Shown: positions 34,401-36,387, counted from the first letter of the stretch. The stretch: 64,000 nucleotides of DNA from Pseudobacteroides cellulosolvens ATCC 35603 = DSM 2933 (GCF_001262605.1 NZ_LGTC01000001.1:2337501-2401500); one strand, 5' to 3'. Translations and numbers: made by a program. The notes: generated by a model from the sequence alone, not told the origin.

Positions 34401-36133
34401 ACGTTTATGCAATAAGTCTTATTTGCTTCAAGTGTTGCAATCATTTTAAAGTTCTTATCTGTACTGCTTATATCTTGTTTGGTATTGGTAGAAACACCAG
34501 AAGTTCCTGTTGAATTTGTTAAAGAAGCATATAAATCTGTAGTTCCAGCACTTATAATTTCATAAGGACCAGTAACTTGGGGAGTAAACCTGAATATATC
34601 AACATCTCCAGTATAATTGATTTCGCCATTTATATCACTCCCAATTGTAATAGGTGTTGAAAAGTCATATTCATTTCTATGATCATCTGTAAGTGCTGAT
34701 ACTTTAACCCCATATTCACCAATACTTGAGGATGACTCATGTGTAACCTTCAAGTAATAGATTTTACCAGAAGTCAAATAACTTATTATATAAAAGTTAC
34801 TTCCTATACTATAGTTACTATTATTACCTAATTGTACATTCTGATCGTTATATAATATACCTTGCACATTTGTGGTTCCTGTACTTTCAAAACCATAATA
34901 TCCGGTTGTTGTTGGTACAAATTTAAAATAATCCTGATCTTGAGCCGTTTCAATATTACCGTTAAACTCTTGACCTTGCAATAGGTTTGAGGTTGTAGTT
35001 GAGGAGCTATTTCCGTGATCATCTATTCCTGACATTACCTTTAATGTATAAGCACCTGTTAATGAGCTATCTTTGTCAGTGCTATTGTGCCTTACATATA
35101 CAAGATAGGAAGTATTTGCTGCTAAAGTAACCTTCATTCTGAAATTCTTGTCAGTAGTACTTATATCTGAAGTATGATTAGTTGTTAATGCATTTCCGCT
35201 AGTATTGGTCAAATTACCATATAAATCATTTGCTCCTGTACTTTCAATTATGTAAGGACCTTCTTTGGAAGTGGTAAATCTGAAGTAGTCTATATCACAA
35301 GGGTAGTTTAAAACCCCGCTAGTCTCACTATCGACATTTATTAATTTCGCTGAATCAAATTCATTTCTATAATCATCAGCTAATTCGGTCACTTTTACTC
35401 CATACGCTCCTGTAGCATTTGAACTGTTGTGCGAAACTTTTAAATAATATGTCTTATTTACATCTAAATAGCAGACCATATAAAAGTTGTAACCAGTTCC
35501 TGTATCTCCATCATTTTTTATTTCAGTATTAAACTCACTGTATAAAAATCCACTAACATTTGTGGTACCAGTACTTTCTATGCAATAATAACCTGAGGTA
35601 CCAGGAACAAACTTAAAATAATCAACATCTCCGGCTTTCTCAATACTGCCTGATCTTTCCTGTCCAATTTGAAGTAAGGTAGCAGTACTTATATCATTTG
35701 CGTGATCATCTCCCCCTGCCTGAGTAGGGTTTATCATTGTACGAGTAGGAGTTGGGGTTGGGGTTGGTGTCGGAAGTACTGCCGTAGGCGTATTAGTAGA
35801 TGTAGCTGATTCTGTCACTGCAGCAGCGTACGCCGATATCCCTGCATTAAGAACCTTTGCTGAAGTAGGTACCACTGTGACCACACCAGTTGTGGTTGGC
35901 TTAGATGCTGGAGTTGAGGTTAGTTTTGAAGTTGGAGTTACATTGGGAGATGTGTTATAAACATCTTCAATTACACTTTGAGTTGCCAGTGGGCTATTTA
36001 CTACTTCCTTAAGATTGCTTGAAACAGAAAGGGTTCCATTTGCAAAAGCAGCCGCATAAGAAGGAAAAAATTGGTTAAACAAAAATAACAACATTAAAAC
36101 ATAACTAAATAATGCTTTGACTGATCTGTTCAT
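1445..36133 (-). CDS. Giant secreted multidomain surface protein (11,562 aa)
   Basis: One unbroken frame encodes a protein of about 1.2 MDa. The start ATG follows AAGGGGAATTAAT. A signal peptide covers about residues 1-31 (cut near SYAAAFA), then a Thr/Pro linker to about 140. Next come 19 PPC-like repeats (about 141-2303), FN3/Ig modules (2304-3050) and a PKD domain (about 3053-3145, WDLGDG). CARDB-type repeats follow, then carboxypeptidase-regulatory-like modules near 4040-4140 and 5900-6010. A second PKD lies near 4890-4978 (WEFGDGESGHG), again followed by CARDB repeats. A helical/coiled-coil part covers about 6570-6965, and a metallo-beta-lactamase domain in permuted order about 6966-7325. 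Then come 31 FN3 repeats (8420-11209), a CBM4/9-like module (11210-11361), one FN3 and a C-terminal Ig-like domain of a kind seen in clostridial wall proteins. I see no SLH, sortase, cohesin or dockerin motif. Likely roles are adhesion, matrix or a long surface fibre. Function is unproven. Confidence 0.9.
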   Translation of the reverse strand: MNRSVKALFSYVLMLLFLFNQFFPSYAAAFANGTLSVSSNLKEVVNSPLATQSVIEDVYNTSPNVTPTSKLTSTPASKPTTTGVVTVVPTSAKVLNAGISAYAAAVTESATSTNTPTAVLPTPTPTPTPTRTMINPTQAGGDDHANDISTATLLQIGQERSGSIEKAGDVDYFKFVPGTSGYYCIESTGTTNVSGFLYSEFNTEIKNDGDTGTGYNFYMVCYLDVNKTYYLKVSHNSSNATGAYGVKVTELADDYRNEFDSAKLINVDSETSGVLNYPCDIDYFRFTTSKEGPYIIESTGANDLYGNLTNTSGNALTTNHTSDISTTDKNFRMKVTLAANTSYLVYVRHNSTDKDSSLTGAYTLKVMSGIDDHGNSSSTTTSNLLQGQEFNGNIETAQDQDYFKFVPTTTGYYGFESTGTTNVQGILYNDQNVQLGNNSNYSIGSNFYIISYLTSGKIYYLKVTHESSSSIGEYGVKVSALTDDHRNEYDFSTPITIGSDINGEINYTGDVDIFRFTPQVTGPYEIISAGTTDLYASLTNSTGTSGVSTNTKQDISSTDKNFKMIATLEANKTYCINVRHNNGGDKDNPGTGAYTIKVSIGTDDHGNNIDSASMLQVGEEMAGSIETAGDIDFFKFVPSTSGYFAFESTGTTDVDGILYNDQNNSISSDGYYGIGNNFRTISYLESGKNYYLRIAHNTSSSIGSYAVKVTALLDDHRNEYENATLTSVGSDINGEINYTGDIDIYKFTTIASGPCIIQSSGTTDLVGTLTNATGTNISANTQQNISTTDKNFKIIATLEANKTYCVFIRHNNGSDIDNPGTGVYSLKIAAGTDDHGNSSDSATSIEIGQDVQGNIETAGDVDYFMFIPSVSGYYGAESTGSTDVDGGIYKDKNVSIGSDGYYGVGSNFHVISYLEANKTYYLRVWHTSGSGIGSYATKITLLTDDHRNEYENATLVTVGSETDGEIDYSGDCDIFKFNAQDAGPYAIQSAGSTDLIGRLTNATGNSVNTYTQQNISTADKNFKMLATLEAGKTYCVYVYHNNGGDKDNPGTGAYSLKVMTGKDEHGNSIGNATSINIGQDVAGNIETASDVDYFKIVPNTSGYYSFESSGSTDVDGWLYNDQNNNIGSDGYYGIGSNFYIISYLEANKTYYLRVAHNSGSGIGEYIVKVTALSDEHRNEYENATQIALGNSAVGDINYIGDCDIFKFTTQSAGPYVIQSSGTTDLVGSLTNATGGGISASTQQNISTTDKNFKIVATLEAGKTYCVYVRHNNGIDKDNLGTGTYSIKVMAGTDDHGNTSATATSISIGADIDGSIEAAGDIDYFTFVPSTNGYYSIESSGTTDVDGWLYNNQNGLIASDGYYGSNNNFYIISYLESNKIYYVRVIHNSSNGVGPFKVRVSSLNDDHRNEYANASLVSVESDVNAEINYTGDNDVFKFIPQVTGPYIIQSSGTTDVSCYLTNIAGNSVSCYLRNDISNFDKNFYILVTLDANTTYCLNIRHNNGIDKDNPGTGTYSYKIMPGTDDHGNAPASATFIQVDQEVAGNIETGRDIDFFKFTPSRSGYYGVESTGSSNVDGWLYDDKNTLLASDNYSGKSNNLYMIKYLNTSKDYYIKLSNNSESSIGTYSVKVTELTDDYMNERTVSSAVYDNVYYSGEINYTCDIDVFKFIPSVTGPYFIRTIGTTDTYGYLENSSGSSLGSSSNYADGDLNFGISYRLTANQAYYINVRHQNSSDLDSEGVGKYTLYISPVVDDYGDSFANATLISAGRELPGSIDFWGDNDYIKFTVTDPGTYTFESDGTTNVEGFLYDQAQQQKAYDYNSGGNNNFKFTYSLSANTVYYLRVYHSSSSVIGNYRFRIYKDSDDYSNQLASANTVQANSDVTGKINYTGDIDWVKFTVPSEGLYTISSNGALSLYGELYDSAGNLIGFNSSNENSNLSIIQTLKTNRYYYLKIRHNDFENGSGAYTFKVSLSGNITDDHGNAFSTATDILTGVLKDGEINYPEDTDFFKFTTDQGAGIYLIQTTGSTNTFGAIYNESFIRIGSNDNSGLGDNFYTTPYLDANKTYYIEVKSYNNAATGKYQLDLRKAQDDFGNTYDLAGELLIDSSVSGKIDYLCDTDLFKFKPTTTGHYLFDYSGNVNLIASLYDYQKNLIYSGSVNSIHVTLTQNQYYYLKLAVNSIEDCDFSAVGTYNLSIHKGVDDVGNDFTVAKNIIIGNEYIQAIESMGDVDVYSFIPDATSDYYIKSTGNLDTVGFLYDYGKVFKTSNDNGTDGHNFNIPYRLEAGKTYYLFVKHIQSTGTGSYGVLIYADKQPPEIKRFIPDNYSRINKDIKLSVVVTDDIKVASIEFYYYSSDKWNYIGSSSTGTITWSTKGLAADGNYQVKVTAKDTSNNQSEALVNYTIDNTAPPVPQLSANSSELKVNLVINQITQVQDFYQYKIYRSSDGINYSYIYGTDANVYADYYAPTDKESYYYITTLDNLGNESIKSNIVTVRPGLDITAPVIDKFNPVDGGVIRGTSQLLFHAKDNVAIKEYTVQYRMLDDLNKPIGEGNWLKISSITNSTGDVTFTWKTTELKTDNTRVYPDGNYEVKVTASDNSGNVGEKVHLYTIANNPPKAPSGLRVDADEWKLILSWNPVERADFDHYTIQRKEGKSGTWTTVLAKTSANMYIDSMVDPQKEYYYRLACVNDLGLVSDYTKDYSSDNPISETLKYKSLQETSSPNIIAMKPGELSKTNGQLNLQTLVGDEVGVTLQYEYAYLGVDPDSILTGSETWNLIGNDLNPVFKGDNYDEIIDQMIDGKTPVNTNWSQEGFLSSFTWNASALVSGTYAVRVTAINKGNIKNQLVKRYILDKFAPNAPLSLTATDTKCGGEIILNWVKSISDDVDEYEIYVSDKNDTGYVKVGTTSGLSYKVSGLTNEKTYYFIVKAVDIAGNISEQCTLASKAPTWISDLSLSSIKLTPEIPTYSHGLTITATVNNINVGKASGTVDFFMEQGGSFKSIGTANIQVTGLGSSNAAISWIPPLDIPNNLNLKVVVRTTDQSKEDTTANNEKYIVSVINKAPTAIISTTNTIIPSGDTFILSGKASGDSDGNIAAYQWDLGDGTKKEGAEITHIFQTPGNYSISLKTIDNSKAETKASVTVNVYDNRPDLIVSDIVWSPENPTEKDAVNIKALVKNTGKGNSSLGFLVGFYIDNKYVGYTRVADSIPVGGIKEVTFTWVATPGIHIVKAVANDLLDNLKEINKTNNSLTKAMTTLQVNFPDVKVEGITIDPVNTVQLKSEDPFKYSALIKNNGNANAEMFFVSLYVDGKWIAKQNISLLAPGASQTVTFIAKPMSGSHLISVKADDPVPTLIEKNRDDNQLSITTPAFNVIYPELEITGLDWLPKETTLAEGMSFMFTSKVRNKGNVGITHPFKVEYLVDNSVIKTITIDKLSIGEEFEVRARWQVQPGKHNVKVITDRERSVTDSIYDVFVEKETDSIKVIYPELKVSNVTLSKVDMKFGDDVVFDVAVSNSSVASIFKSFNVVLLMDDKQVASKTLEGLRGNSTVHLPISYKVNGVGQRTFKIVIDPKNEIKDEALDLTNRVWSNKFTIADTLIADFHPSKEDQDDTTLAVMFSSTKGYIPVSAAVKKASSTKLLGPESDITASYEISKGEASIVKGAIGFNRASGTFSGQIPINTIGTGNYILKLSAGDKYQTVSETCNICIVQDINANVDTDREIYQLWNKVVITGDFRLKDVNNTPFARSSILLDLQLEPETGDPLKPWKEEILVPLKTDANGHFQYEFTPGMGQAGLWHVNVSPYKSLFGSMAKTDFNVLGLAATPSSINLTASKNSIFSKVITVKNAADSGDNILTGISAIIVPLNQNTKVKAVIDSSTLKSTLGPGQSSTVVVNFSAPLDAEDTAEFDVKFSSSGKVANAVSHIKLNLRPAIPQPVTDPKFVKVGINPGNSMTKLITLTNKGLGTMSDIRLEGLSRINWIKAINLGKDKLVPGESTTFELELAPLEGTPLGQYQDELRITDGKYSTILTVGAEVCSSNTGSISFLVMDNAGAKVRDAEVTIIGKLPLVQQKGDETITYYSNFIGKTNNEGVVAFSDKPLGEYTYYVSASGRRSITGTTNVMPNTDAAVVNITLTSEPINIQWIVKPTTIVDKYDITMELTFVPNIPDPEICSVIPWVTIPKQVTGPMYAEATIVNTGLINITDVVASITRENATDTGISIVGGGYIGELPAHGTAKVKLLIQPGAYNLKPGVKPGTKIPLNGLILHGNFVKYDDDTGLPMDPPAEVTGVIPFYNPSDTVVKTTVKLPNGSEVKEDISMPEGDGDLSGEMDLFGGGGGIPKSNAGSNEVITLKLNQTASLERQAFDATLKVSNGYMAQSLQNMSVRVVVTDEDGKDVTNKNYLVPIELSGMSSTDGSSSLASGKSMTAKWQIIPGDGLGGTDKAGKTYYAKAVISYFLNGVYIETQTKGEPIQILPQPKIKLSYYIPGKIKANQPFRLGVIAENIGDGTANNLTIESGQLNVSATQSELVKGFEIVGTSFGSKKDNTFKLTLGNIEPHSKVSGYWIVKWVMNEEREDEEPLEGKFIDFKATLNHQDYKGVKLNPLIIEVTTEIIGKDNVVNTYEGVTDENSMALIDAKENGIPSYLLNLKTGMRLPIYVPKDLHVIKQPDEISPILKLDVPTPEEDPSSEGAPRYQVLMLKDPNSLWSIHSVTRSVYGQSDAALSGYNSWKSYGNIYIIDEIPVIGGKYVKATYSVDFTSGAELSDLGYSQIAYQWQPEGDPKKYDVYYDIGHYPDELKDGYVLSDSNTTKLRVKVINTGMVRESGKVEFFALRNGGLTEERIGETAFANIDPLCSKFVYKEWTPKLGGTYKIIAKISGSDGKNSRLEAPLKVNYIPEADAGPSFKVDVMKPAHFDGSKSYDRDGYIQNLIWEFGDGESGHGVTPNHIYKDSGTYQVKLTAIDSNNSTSSDTVVIEVRETRPDLVISGLKLSKENPLPGEKITVTASVYNQKDASTKNPFLVCFYVDEKYQNFIRVTDYITPHTSKNVTFEWVCQSGGHTLTVAANDMGHSVDEADFDNNSKSMILGIGETNFPNFVTTDVRLDCTGRYMGWNQSVNVKANIKNNGTKSADNFSVALYADGEFIESKEVANLLVGNSTEVYFDWKVKGKGVHKIKVVADGPLSHIAETNEEDNACEVSTGDLNILYPDIAVESIKVPSDMNLIASGQPIVLSATIVNNGYADINKEFKISFYADDRYIGCGKIKTLEKANRANVSVSWDKPIEGIQKIKVVADEGCDIPEVSGPDKELKEYAFMLENSESQIIQDGNAASMSINGEDNNTSEYLLNQTLKVCLPDIEVVSIENSSDNEVPSFGDVITSKITIKNIGDAAVNKPFENSLYVNDKLAGKFEVKGGMAPGQVITESIVWNANYTPTNIYHQTVYADSKNALYLRDRSHSKLQSDFKVKAELNLTPEIKPVYTLKEAMNLGLKINSTDAPWMQLEPKDSVTAAVYIYNGNVDDQGMPVGNSVCIKQMSYTLEDGKYTIKGVTPENLNLPKGSFTVFFKAEQLSVSKSVYKQFTVIDDYKINVACSKQTYDVGQPIIITGKVTKGDGVTPIESAAVKISIVGEEEWKLEAKTGTNGTYTAELKLPSYCGGSYSVTSTAVVNGATKKSESTVFYVEGVVLSITKSVYSVAGNDLELSVNLINVGTIDANDINVSKLLGSNTEGYTVEYVGTVPTFLAAGQSADFKVKVHIPQNASFNGKYIRFKVGTKEGYYSESSIKVNISEAKAEYRINVNGQFTSEEETGQSKTQIITSVRPGEEATQFINIMNAGNTPIKDIKVNPPSKLPWVYLTLTGTDLVEPISKVKSFKASNARATIFVNIMPNEYVRPGQYDDYINITSNAGEYKVPISINVGYSKVGTVLIQLVDEDSIPVKDVKLQLIGPMANEGNIPEKSSVYEGSKLEKSTFKFENIPQGVYTLHAEANGFKPLEKSIDVPAVIDMIPQKHIMEMMPFMLDWNMETIEDVKETDTNKGLEPNIIMDNRLNFDYKNPSLVTDFPGYELYYSDMLLNTFQFVSVKNPSVFGSVYNVQAELINIDTKLPETGVYLNIGQTKVNTTKSINLGDISSNEVKDFKIRIDDKSLFDDLALEPTVDKDVYTFAAPEGMTEDKINSWFTSANTYSKSVQMEVYEPKTKVYTIKIIAGSDGTVKMPDNRISKIGNKRTYYDMELRIKGEVVNWLGEMEEITTTVPVRIHFTPVSTFGDYGNPYDEMNTKVPSAFVPARYSKDEREIYPRMEFSNNFMTKIGTKIDNQIEETGEALGSFDFNQDAILADEVSNASFTLYNPSPIEELEDAEVELIVTDMELDSEGRLPEGGKILNDKFNISGSGTGGAVVYADTVAPGGKEVINFKIQRKPLSEDYEDTASKMDKTYVYIKYNFNKGGKTYSGFTKPKGVEIEPPAKIYLSYETKRLSDNIFEITVKATNAGLGKAKGLKLMPPTIRSSESIKILAGQVENGPWISDLSYLEFGDILPGATVSGKYKIYSSKAVDIGLSTTFGVISESSSGKVVLTPLAFNKVTDSSDFNKIESELGRLKKNMSNLLDKTQNDLARPFADALEFANDLDDNRKLSAILDILNDGFGIMFNSISLYLSLKDIAVSATKRIASGKVNTSKIAQGIANNRSVGLLSKFIDKLNKFAAWGQVIFGTSQLINEFNNSFEELNYRIKEYHDETANKLKAKITDIQKSIQDDTALMRYYEQGISDINKEIALTRELINEYKEQLRNYDYDSNSRPVGNGRPDGGTLTLEKPMYTATEINERIAYNERLITKYLHDLEVGESKLSEIETSLRNRMGQIDILLDELYITMENQRKAEDGLIRPQEEVDNFEETKRAGANFLETTANIITAIQSVIGLYTCAKDITNIANEYKKNCNNIDAMKNETEYSLTHPETETQTELEQTNKEEKKEEEEERKGLKEVSILFEGDSQDKEENLMYKMFSGTGILKSDILKVSHHGSSTSSTQPFLNSVMPKEALLSTPGDKDYHKAQQAEITGYPDGEKDIKGFEGVINELDKVTKEANKLAGITEPGYGVLLEDKAKSADLKYGDHIYATSLNGKIVTKIIDESNNKTVAKVTMYDVKDGDCILIETDIDEINNTSKKMLIDAGSGTSQTIARKNINKLFKEIESINEFEYLVITHPDLDHYNYLNTRLNVNEPGDRKLKAKHVLIPNVTNFDKYSSSYSNLINHLKDPKRIEIGDGEPIKIQYGKGVYGTEPFYLDSNRELCFKVLGPIENYDEKGSKSDASNNSSIVLKMIYTPRKNNSVPMNLSIPIGFGSYDTISTPAVAGPLESYTATSIIDEKPRNLKIVTQYQVKQGDNWVDREDVQRILYSCNVNLKEVSSLIDKEQDSRTSLKNLNNYKTWNKETFDSLKKVKFGNDDDVRQKLSGLIGIDKLEPIIQNTKGNTYERIRLVAYEILGKQQFEILTKSGIFESYENYLNSDLYVDSPYEDVEDDNLDLSPGMMLKTTTEIKDIASLKTVTDRMIDQSISIIKGYNNSNSYPSYYPVEVLAQYLEDLNDQIEAISGTVDKPYKGPAKYKKINIFDSNSDEVHPAIKDLKFLNDSYSKMLKDTSSGYGVILDRANNNILKGRIYSINALWQPMSLAIGISPVLSLINIPYGILYGMTTSRIREIECDILTLENNSRKRIASDLANMITGTGIAYTREISIAESVKNLITNIDRWRKIDPPIPVEVKSVSVPDLITNIGENYSQGEAVIALKNTHSGDISVIVDMDLCSGKMKVGSFNSDQYSIKPGETKIIKIPFEVQKSTLSDVTGYRSIITINISEPGTMTLGDPKGPFIAHFYAGTEAQINAFRKQIKVSQPMGKKLEGGEAEEILYTVGNSTKDIKIILASKDLSKMELHVYDKDGKHIGNAVNGIFENTILQSEVITLSNINDMVVIHNPISGPYRIVVKLPEGEKDQEYSLEVTEIGNIGAVPEVEAVKYVLSNTNNVDIDLNIYESSFQNKVDFVGLKMLEFKDMNGKPVNVLTSSFKAHDGTDVTGGIVTGIPSGMVASVVGSVEFEKDIPDGWYIGKARINVKGINLNPDFGCYTENVSVIEKVYGWQYIEGSGTGPYTTGISEYFIDVPIAVNINSSVPTMPQIDQIKKFQMNGKNYVWVEGHGQKGESIETYIDGVLCSKENIQDNLKFDTTIEIAPGKHQMEIVSVNYLGVKSLSSYKTEMVAMDLTEPVIVPVLPKDGETLYVRPKQIEFNAMDTDSGIDTSSLTVSLDGKVISNDILVDSGNGSYKLLLDTLLDGNHTVTATVYDNVNNRCDSNWNFTIDTASYTDVSLSSYLYTVDVNSGKITNIPYETTVTDFFNNIRINKIATVKLLKNDNVTQVTSGNVDTGMVVEVTAGDKVTKKIYNIKNDDIKPSVPTGVKLVSKTANAVNISWTTSTDNVGVTGYEVYRNGTKIGSVIGTVYSDTGLIQGTLYVYTVKAFDRDYNLSDASTGLSVRTNDTQAPTVPTGLKVDDKTDKTVNISWTASTDNVGVAGYEVYRNGTKLASVTGTVYADIGLTQGTLYTYTVKAYDASSNISVASTGLSVRTNDTQAPTVPTGLKVDAKTDKTVNISWTASTDNVGVTGYEVYRNGTKLGSVTGTVYADSGLTQGTLYVHTVKAYDGSSNISASSTGLSVRTNDTQAPTVPAGLKVDAKTDKTLNISWTASTDNVGVTGYEVYRNGTKLASVTGTVYADIGLTQGTLYVYTVKAYDATSNISAASTGLSVRTNDTQAPTVPTGLKLDAKTDKTVNISWTASTDNVGISGYEVYRNGTKLASVTGTVYADSGLTQGTLYVYTVKAYDATSNISAASASLSVRTNDTQAPTVPTGLKVDAKTDKTVNISWTASTDNVGVAGYEVYRNGTKLASVTGTVYADSALTQGTLYVYTVKAYDGSSNISAASAGLSVRTNDTQAPTVPTGLKVDAKTDKTVNISWTASTDNVGVTGYEVYRNGTKLASVTGTVYADIGLTQGTLYVYTVKAYDTTSNISAASTGLSVRTNDTQAPTVPTGLKLDAKTDKTVNISWTASTDNVGVTGYEVYRNGTKLASVTGTVYADIGLTQGTLYVYTVKAYDATNNISAASTGLSVRTNDTQAPTVPTGLKVDAKTDKTVNISWTASTDNVGVTGYEVYRNGTKLASVTGTVYADIGLTQGTLYVYTVKAYDATSNISAASTGLSVRTNDTQAPTVPTGLKLDAKTDKTVNISWTASTDNVGVSGYEVYRNGTKIGSVTGTVYADLGLTQGTLYVYTVKAYDATSNISAASAGLSVRTNDTQVPTVPTGLKVDAKTDKTVNISWTASTDNVGVSGYEVYRNGTKLASVTGTVYTDSGLTQGTLYVYTVKAYDASSNISAASTGLSVRTNDTQAPTVPSGLKVDAKTDKTVNISWTASTDNVGVSGYEVYRNGTKLASVIGTVYADLGLTQGTLYVYTVKAYDASSNISAASAGLSVRTNDTQAPTVPTGLKVDAKTDKTVNISWTASTDNVGVSGYEVYRNGTKLARVTGTVYADSGLTQGTLYVYTVKAYDATSNISAASAGLSVRTNDTQAPTVPTGLKVDAKTDKTVNISWTASTDNVGVSGYEVYRNGTKLASVTGTVYADSGLTQGTLYVYTVKAYDASNISAASTGLSVRTNDTQAPTVPTGLKVDAKTDKTVNISWTASTDNVGVAGYEVYRNGTKLASVTGTVYADSGLTQGTLYVYTVKAYDATNNVSAASAGLSVRTNDTQAPTVPVGLKVDAKTDKTVNISWTTSTDNVGVTCYEVYRNGTKLASVTGTVYADSGLTQGALYVYTVKAYDASSNISAASAGLSVRTNDTQAPTAPTGLKVDAKTDKTVNISWTASTDNVGVTGYEVYRNGTKLASVTGTVYADSGLTQGTLYVYTVKAYDASSNISAASAGLSVITNDTQAPTVPTGLKVDAKTDKTVNISWTASTDNVGVSGYEVYRNGTKLASVTGTVYADLGLIQGTLYVYTVKAYDATSNISAASAGLSVRTNDTQAPTVPTGLKVDAKTDKTVNISWTASTDNVGVSGYEVYRNGTKLASVTGTVYADLGLTQGTLYVYTVKAYDATSNISAASAGLSVRTNDTQAPTVPTGLKVDAKTDKTVSISWTASTDNVGVSGYEVYRDGTKLARVTGTVYADSGLTQGTLYVYTVKAYDATSNISAASAGLSVRTNDTQAPTVPTGLKVDAKSDKTVNISWTASTDNVGVSGYEVYRNGTKLASVTGTVYADSGLTQGTLYVYTVKAYDASSNISAASAGLSVRTNDTQAPTVPVGLKVDAKTDKTVNISWTASTDNVGVTGYEVYRNGTKLASVTGTVYADIGLTQGTLYTYTVKAYDASSNISAASAGLSVRTNDTQAPTVPTGLKVDAKTDKTVNISWTASTDNVGVTGYEVYRNGTKLASVTGTVYADIGLTQGTLYTYTVKAYDASSNISAASAGLSVRTNDTQAPTAPTGLKVDAKTDKTVNISWAASTDNVGVSGYEVYRNGTKLASVTGTVYADSGLTQGTLYVYTVKAYDASSNISAASAGLSVRTNDTQAPTVPTGLKVDAKTDKTANISWTASTDNVGVSGYEVYRNGIKLASVTGTVYADIGLTQGTLYTYTVKAYDASSNISAASAGLSVRTNDTQAPTVPTGLKVDAKTDKTVNISWAASTDNVGVSGYEVYRNGTKLASVTGTVYADSGLTQGTLYVYTVKAYDASSNISAASAGLSVRTNDTQAPTVPTGLKVDAKTDKTVNISWTASTDNVGIAGYEVYRNGSKLASVTGTVYADIGLTQGTLYVYTVKAYDATNNISAASTGLSVRTNDTQAPTVPAGLKVDAKTDKTVNISWTASTDNVGVSGYEVYRNGTKLASVTGTVYADLGLTQGTLYVYTVKAYDATSNISAASAGLSVRTNDTQAPTVPAGLKVDTKTDKTVNISWTASTDNVGVTGYEVYRNGVKLASVTGTVYADIGLTQGTLYVYTVKAYDATNNISAASAGLSVRTNDTQAPTVPTGLNVDAKTDKTVNISWTASTDNVGIAGYEVYRNGSKLASVTGTVYADAGLAQGTLYLYTVKAYDATNNISAASVGLSVIANDTQAPAVPTGLKVDAKTDKTVNISWTASTDNVGVSGYEVYRNGTKLASVTGTVYADLGLTQGTLYVYTVKAYDGSSNISAASADLSVNTLAELISNTDFNVSTSNWSFWSQTSGNATGSRDTIQYASMPASYKITCNTIGSRVSDVQFYTYGLKLDAGKKYNLTFKAKASVTFTIPSIQIMRLDSPWTSYSNVTNVNISTEWKTYNCLFTSNMTDYNGRLTFFVGNSLPSGQTLNIDDISLQEVISDTQAPTVPAGLKVDAKTDKTVNISWTASTDNVGVSGYEVYRNGIKLASVTGTVYADAGLAQGSLYVYTVKAYDATKNISAPTSGLNVRTTATEVGYLDSPRSGDNISGLTNVYGWFYNASGVAKVEIFVDGIFNGTALYGAARTDVPLVYPEVGNNSGFSYKLDTTKHSVGTHTISAIGTGNNGIQTLLRVVMVNITN
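2507..10876 (-). repeat. 31 tandem FN3 repeats, 270-bp period
   Basis: Thirty-one consecutive units of 90 codons lie within the giant gene, each carrying NISWTASTDNVG, GYEVYRNGTK, GTVYAD and YTVKAYD. The period stays at 270 bp except for one unit with a 3-base deletion near 7140 (AYDASNIS instead of AYDASSNIS). Units differ at few codons, so they expanded or homogenised recently. The unit nearest 10,876 (TANAVNISWTTSTD, AFDRDYN) is the most diverged and looks like the array's founder edge. A 32nd FN3 lies beyond the CBM-like module at about 1770-2045. Confidence 0.95.
14160..15235 (-). other. ComEC-like metallo-beta-lactamase domain with swapped halves, inside the giant gene
   Basis: Residues 6966-7325 carry every landmark of the ComEC/Rec2-type metallo-beta-lactamase fold, but the order is rotated. 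First come the usual C-terminal half elements: LFEGD (D6977) and VSHHGSSTSS (His pair 7005-7006). After a linker of about 130 residues come the usual N-terminal elements: MYDVKDGDCILIETD, MLIDAG, THPDLDH (metal motif H7189-x-D-x-D-H7194) and finally NNSSIVLKMIY. In ordinary members IDAG and the HPDxDH motif precede GD and HHGS. All metal-ligand motifs are present, so an active hydrolase is possible. Substrate unknown. Confidence 0.75.
29215..35715 (-). repeat. 19 PPC-like repeats in alternating A/B pairs
   Basis: Nineteen beta-sandwich modules of about 114 residues resemble the bacterial pre-peptidase C-terminal domain. Each opens with a D-D/E-x-x-N signature and contains DVDYFKF and YYLRV-like strands. 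Two subtypes alternate: A starts DDHGN and ends near YGVKVTxL, B starts DDHRNEYENAT and ends YSLKV. This gives a dimeric period of about 690 bp. The last units toward the FN3/Ig region are more diverged (DDYGD, DDYSN, DDFGN, DDVGN). DNA identity between units is lower than in the FN3 array, so this expansion is older. Confidence 0.88.
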
Positions 36134-36298
36134 ATTAATTCCCCTTTAAATAATTTAATGTAATAAACTTCTTATAAAAATCTATATTTAAAATCAAAAT
36201 TGATTTAGATAAAGAATAATAAATTTACTCTAACCATTTTTAACTTTACAAATTAATAGTTCTTTTTACGACTATATTTATTAATTTCTTGTATGGAT

Positions 36299-36334
36299 CT
36301 ATACTTTTTTTAATATTTCGTCAGGATATGTCAA
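36299..36334 (-). CDS. Possible 11-codon leader ORF upstream of the giant gene
   Basis: A TTG codon at 36334 has a near-perfect AGGAGGAA site six bases upstream and opens MTYPDEILKKV followed by TAG. It lies between the candidate promoter and the giant gene, about 165 bases before that gene's start. It could be a regulatory leader peptide, a remnant of a small protein gene, or chance. Only the strength of the ribosome-binding site supports it. Confidence 0.3.
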   Translation of the reverse strand: MTYPDEILKKV

Positions 36335-36357
36335 TATATTCCTCCTCATTATGTATT

Positions 36358-36387
36358 AGCATATCATCATTATCCACAGCTAGTCAA
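36358..36387 (-). promoter_or_regulatory. Candidate sigma-A promoter of the giant gene
   Basis: On the minus strand TTGACT (36387-36382) and TATGCT (36363-36358) are 18 bases apart. This would give a leader of about 220 nt before the giant gene's ATG at 36133. The 484-bp spacer 36134-36617 otherwise holds the leader ORF, AT-rich sequence and the upstream gene's terminator. Confidence 0.42.

Noticed and set aside
1445..36133. Possible cohesin, dockerin, SLH or LPXTG modules in the giant protein
   Set aside because: I looked for calcium-loop dockerin repeats, SLH motifs and a C-terminal sorting signal and saw none. The protein ends in an Ig-like domain.
36299..36334. Reading the leader ORF as a broken Spo0E-like gene
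   Set aside because: EILKK is too short a match and the frames after the stop do not continue the family pattern.
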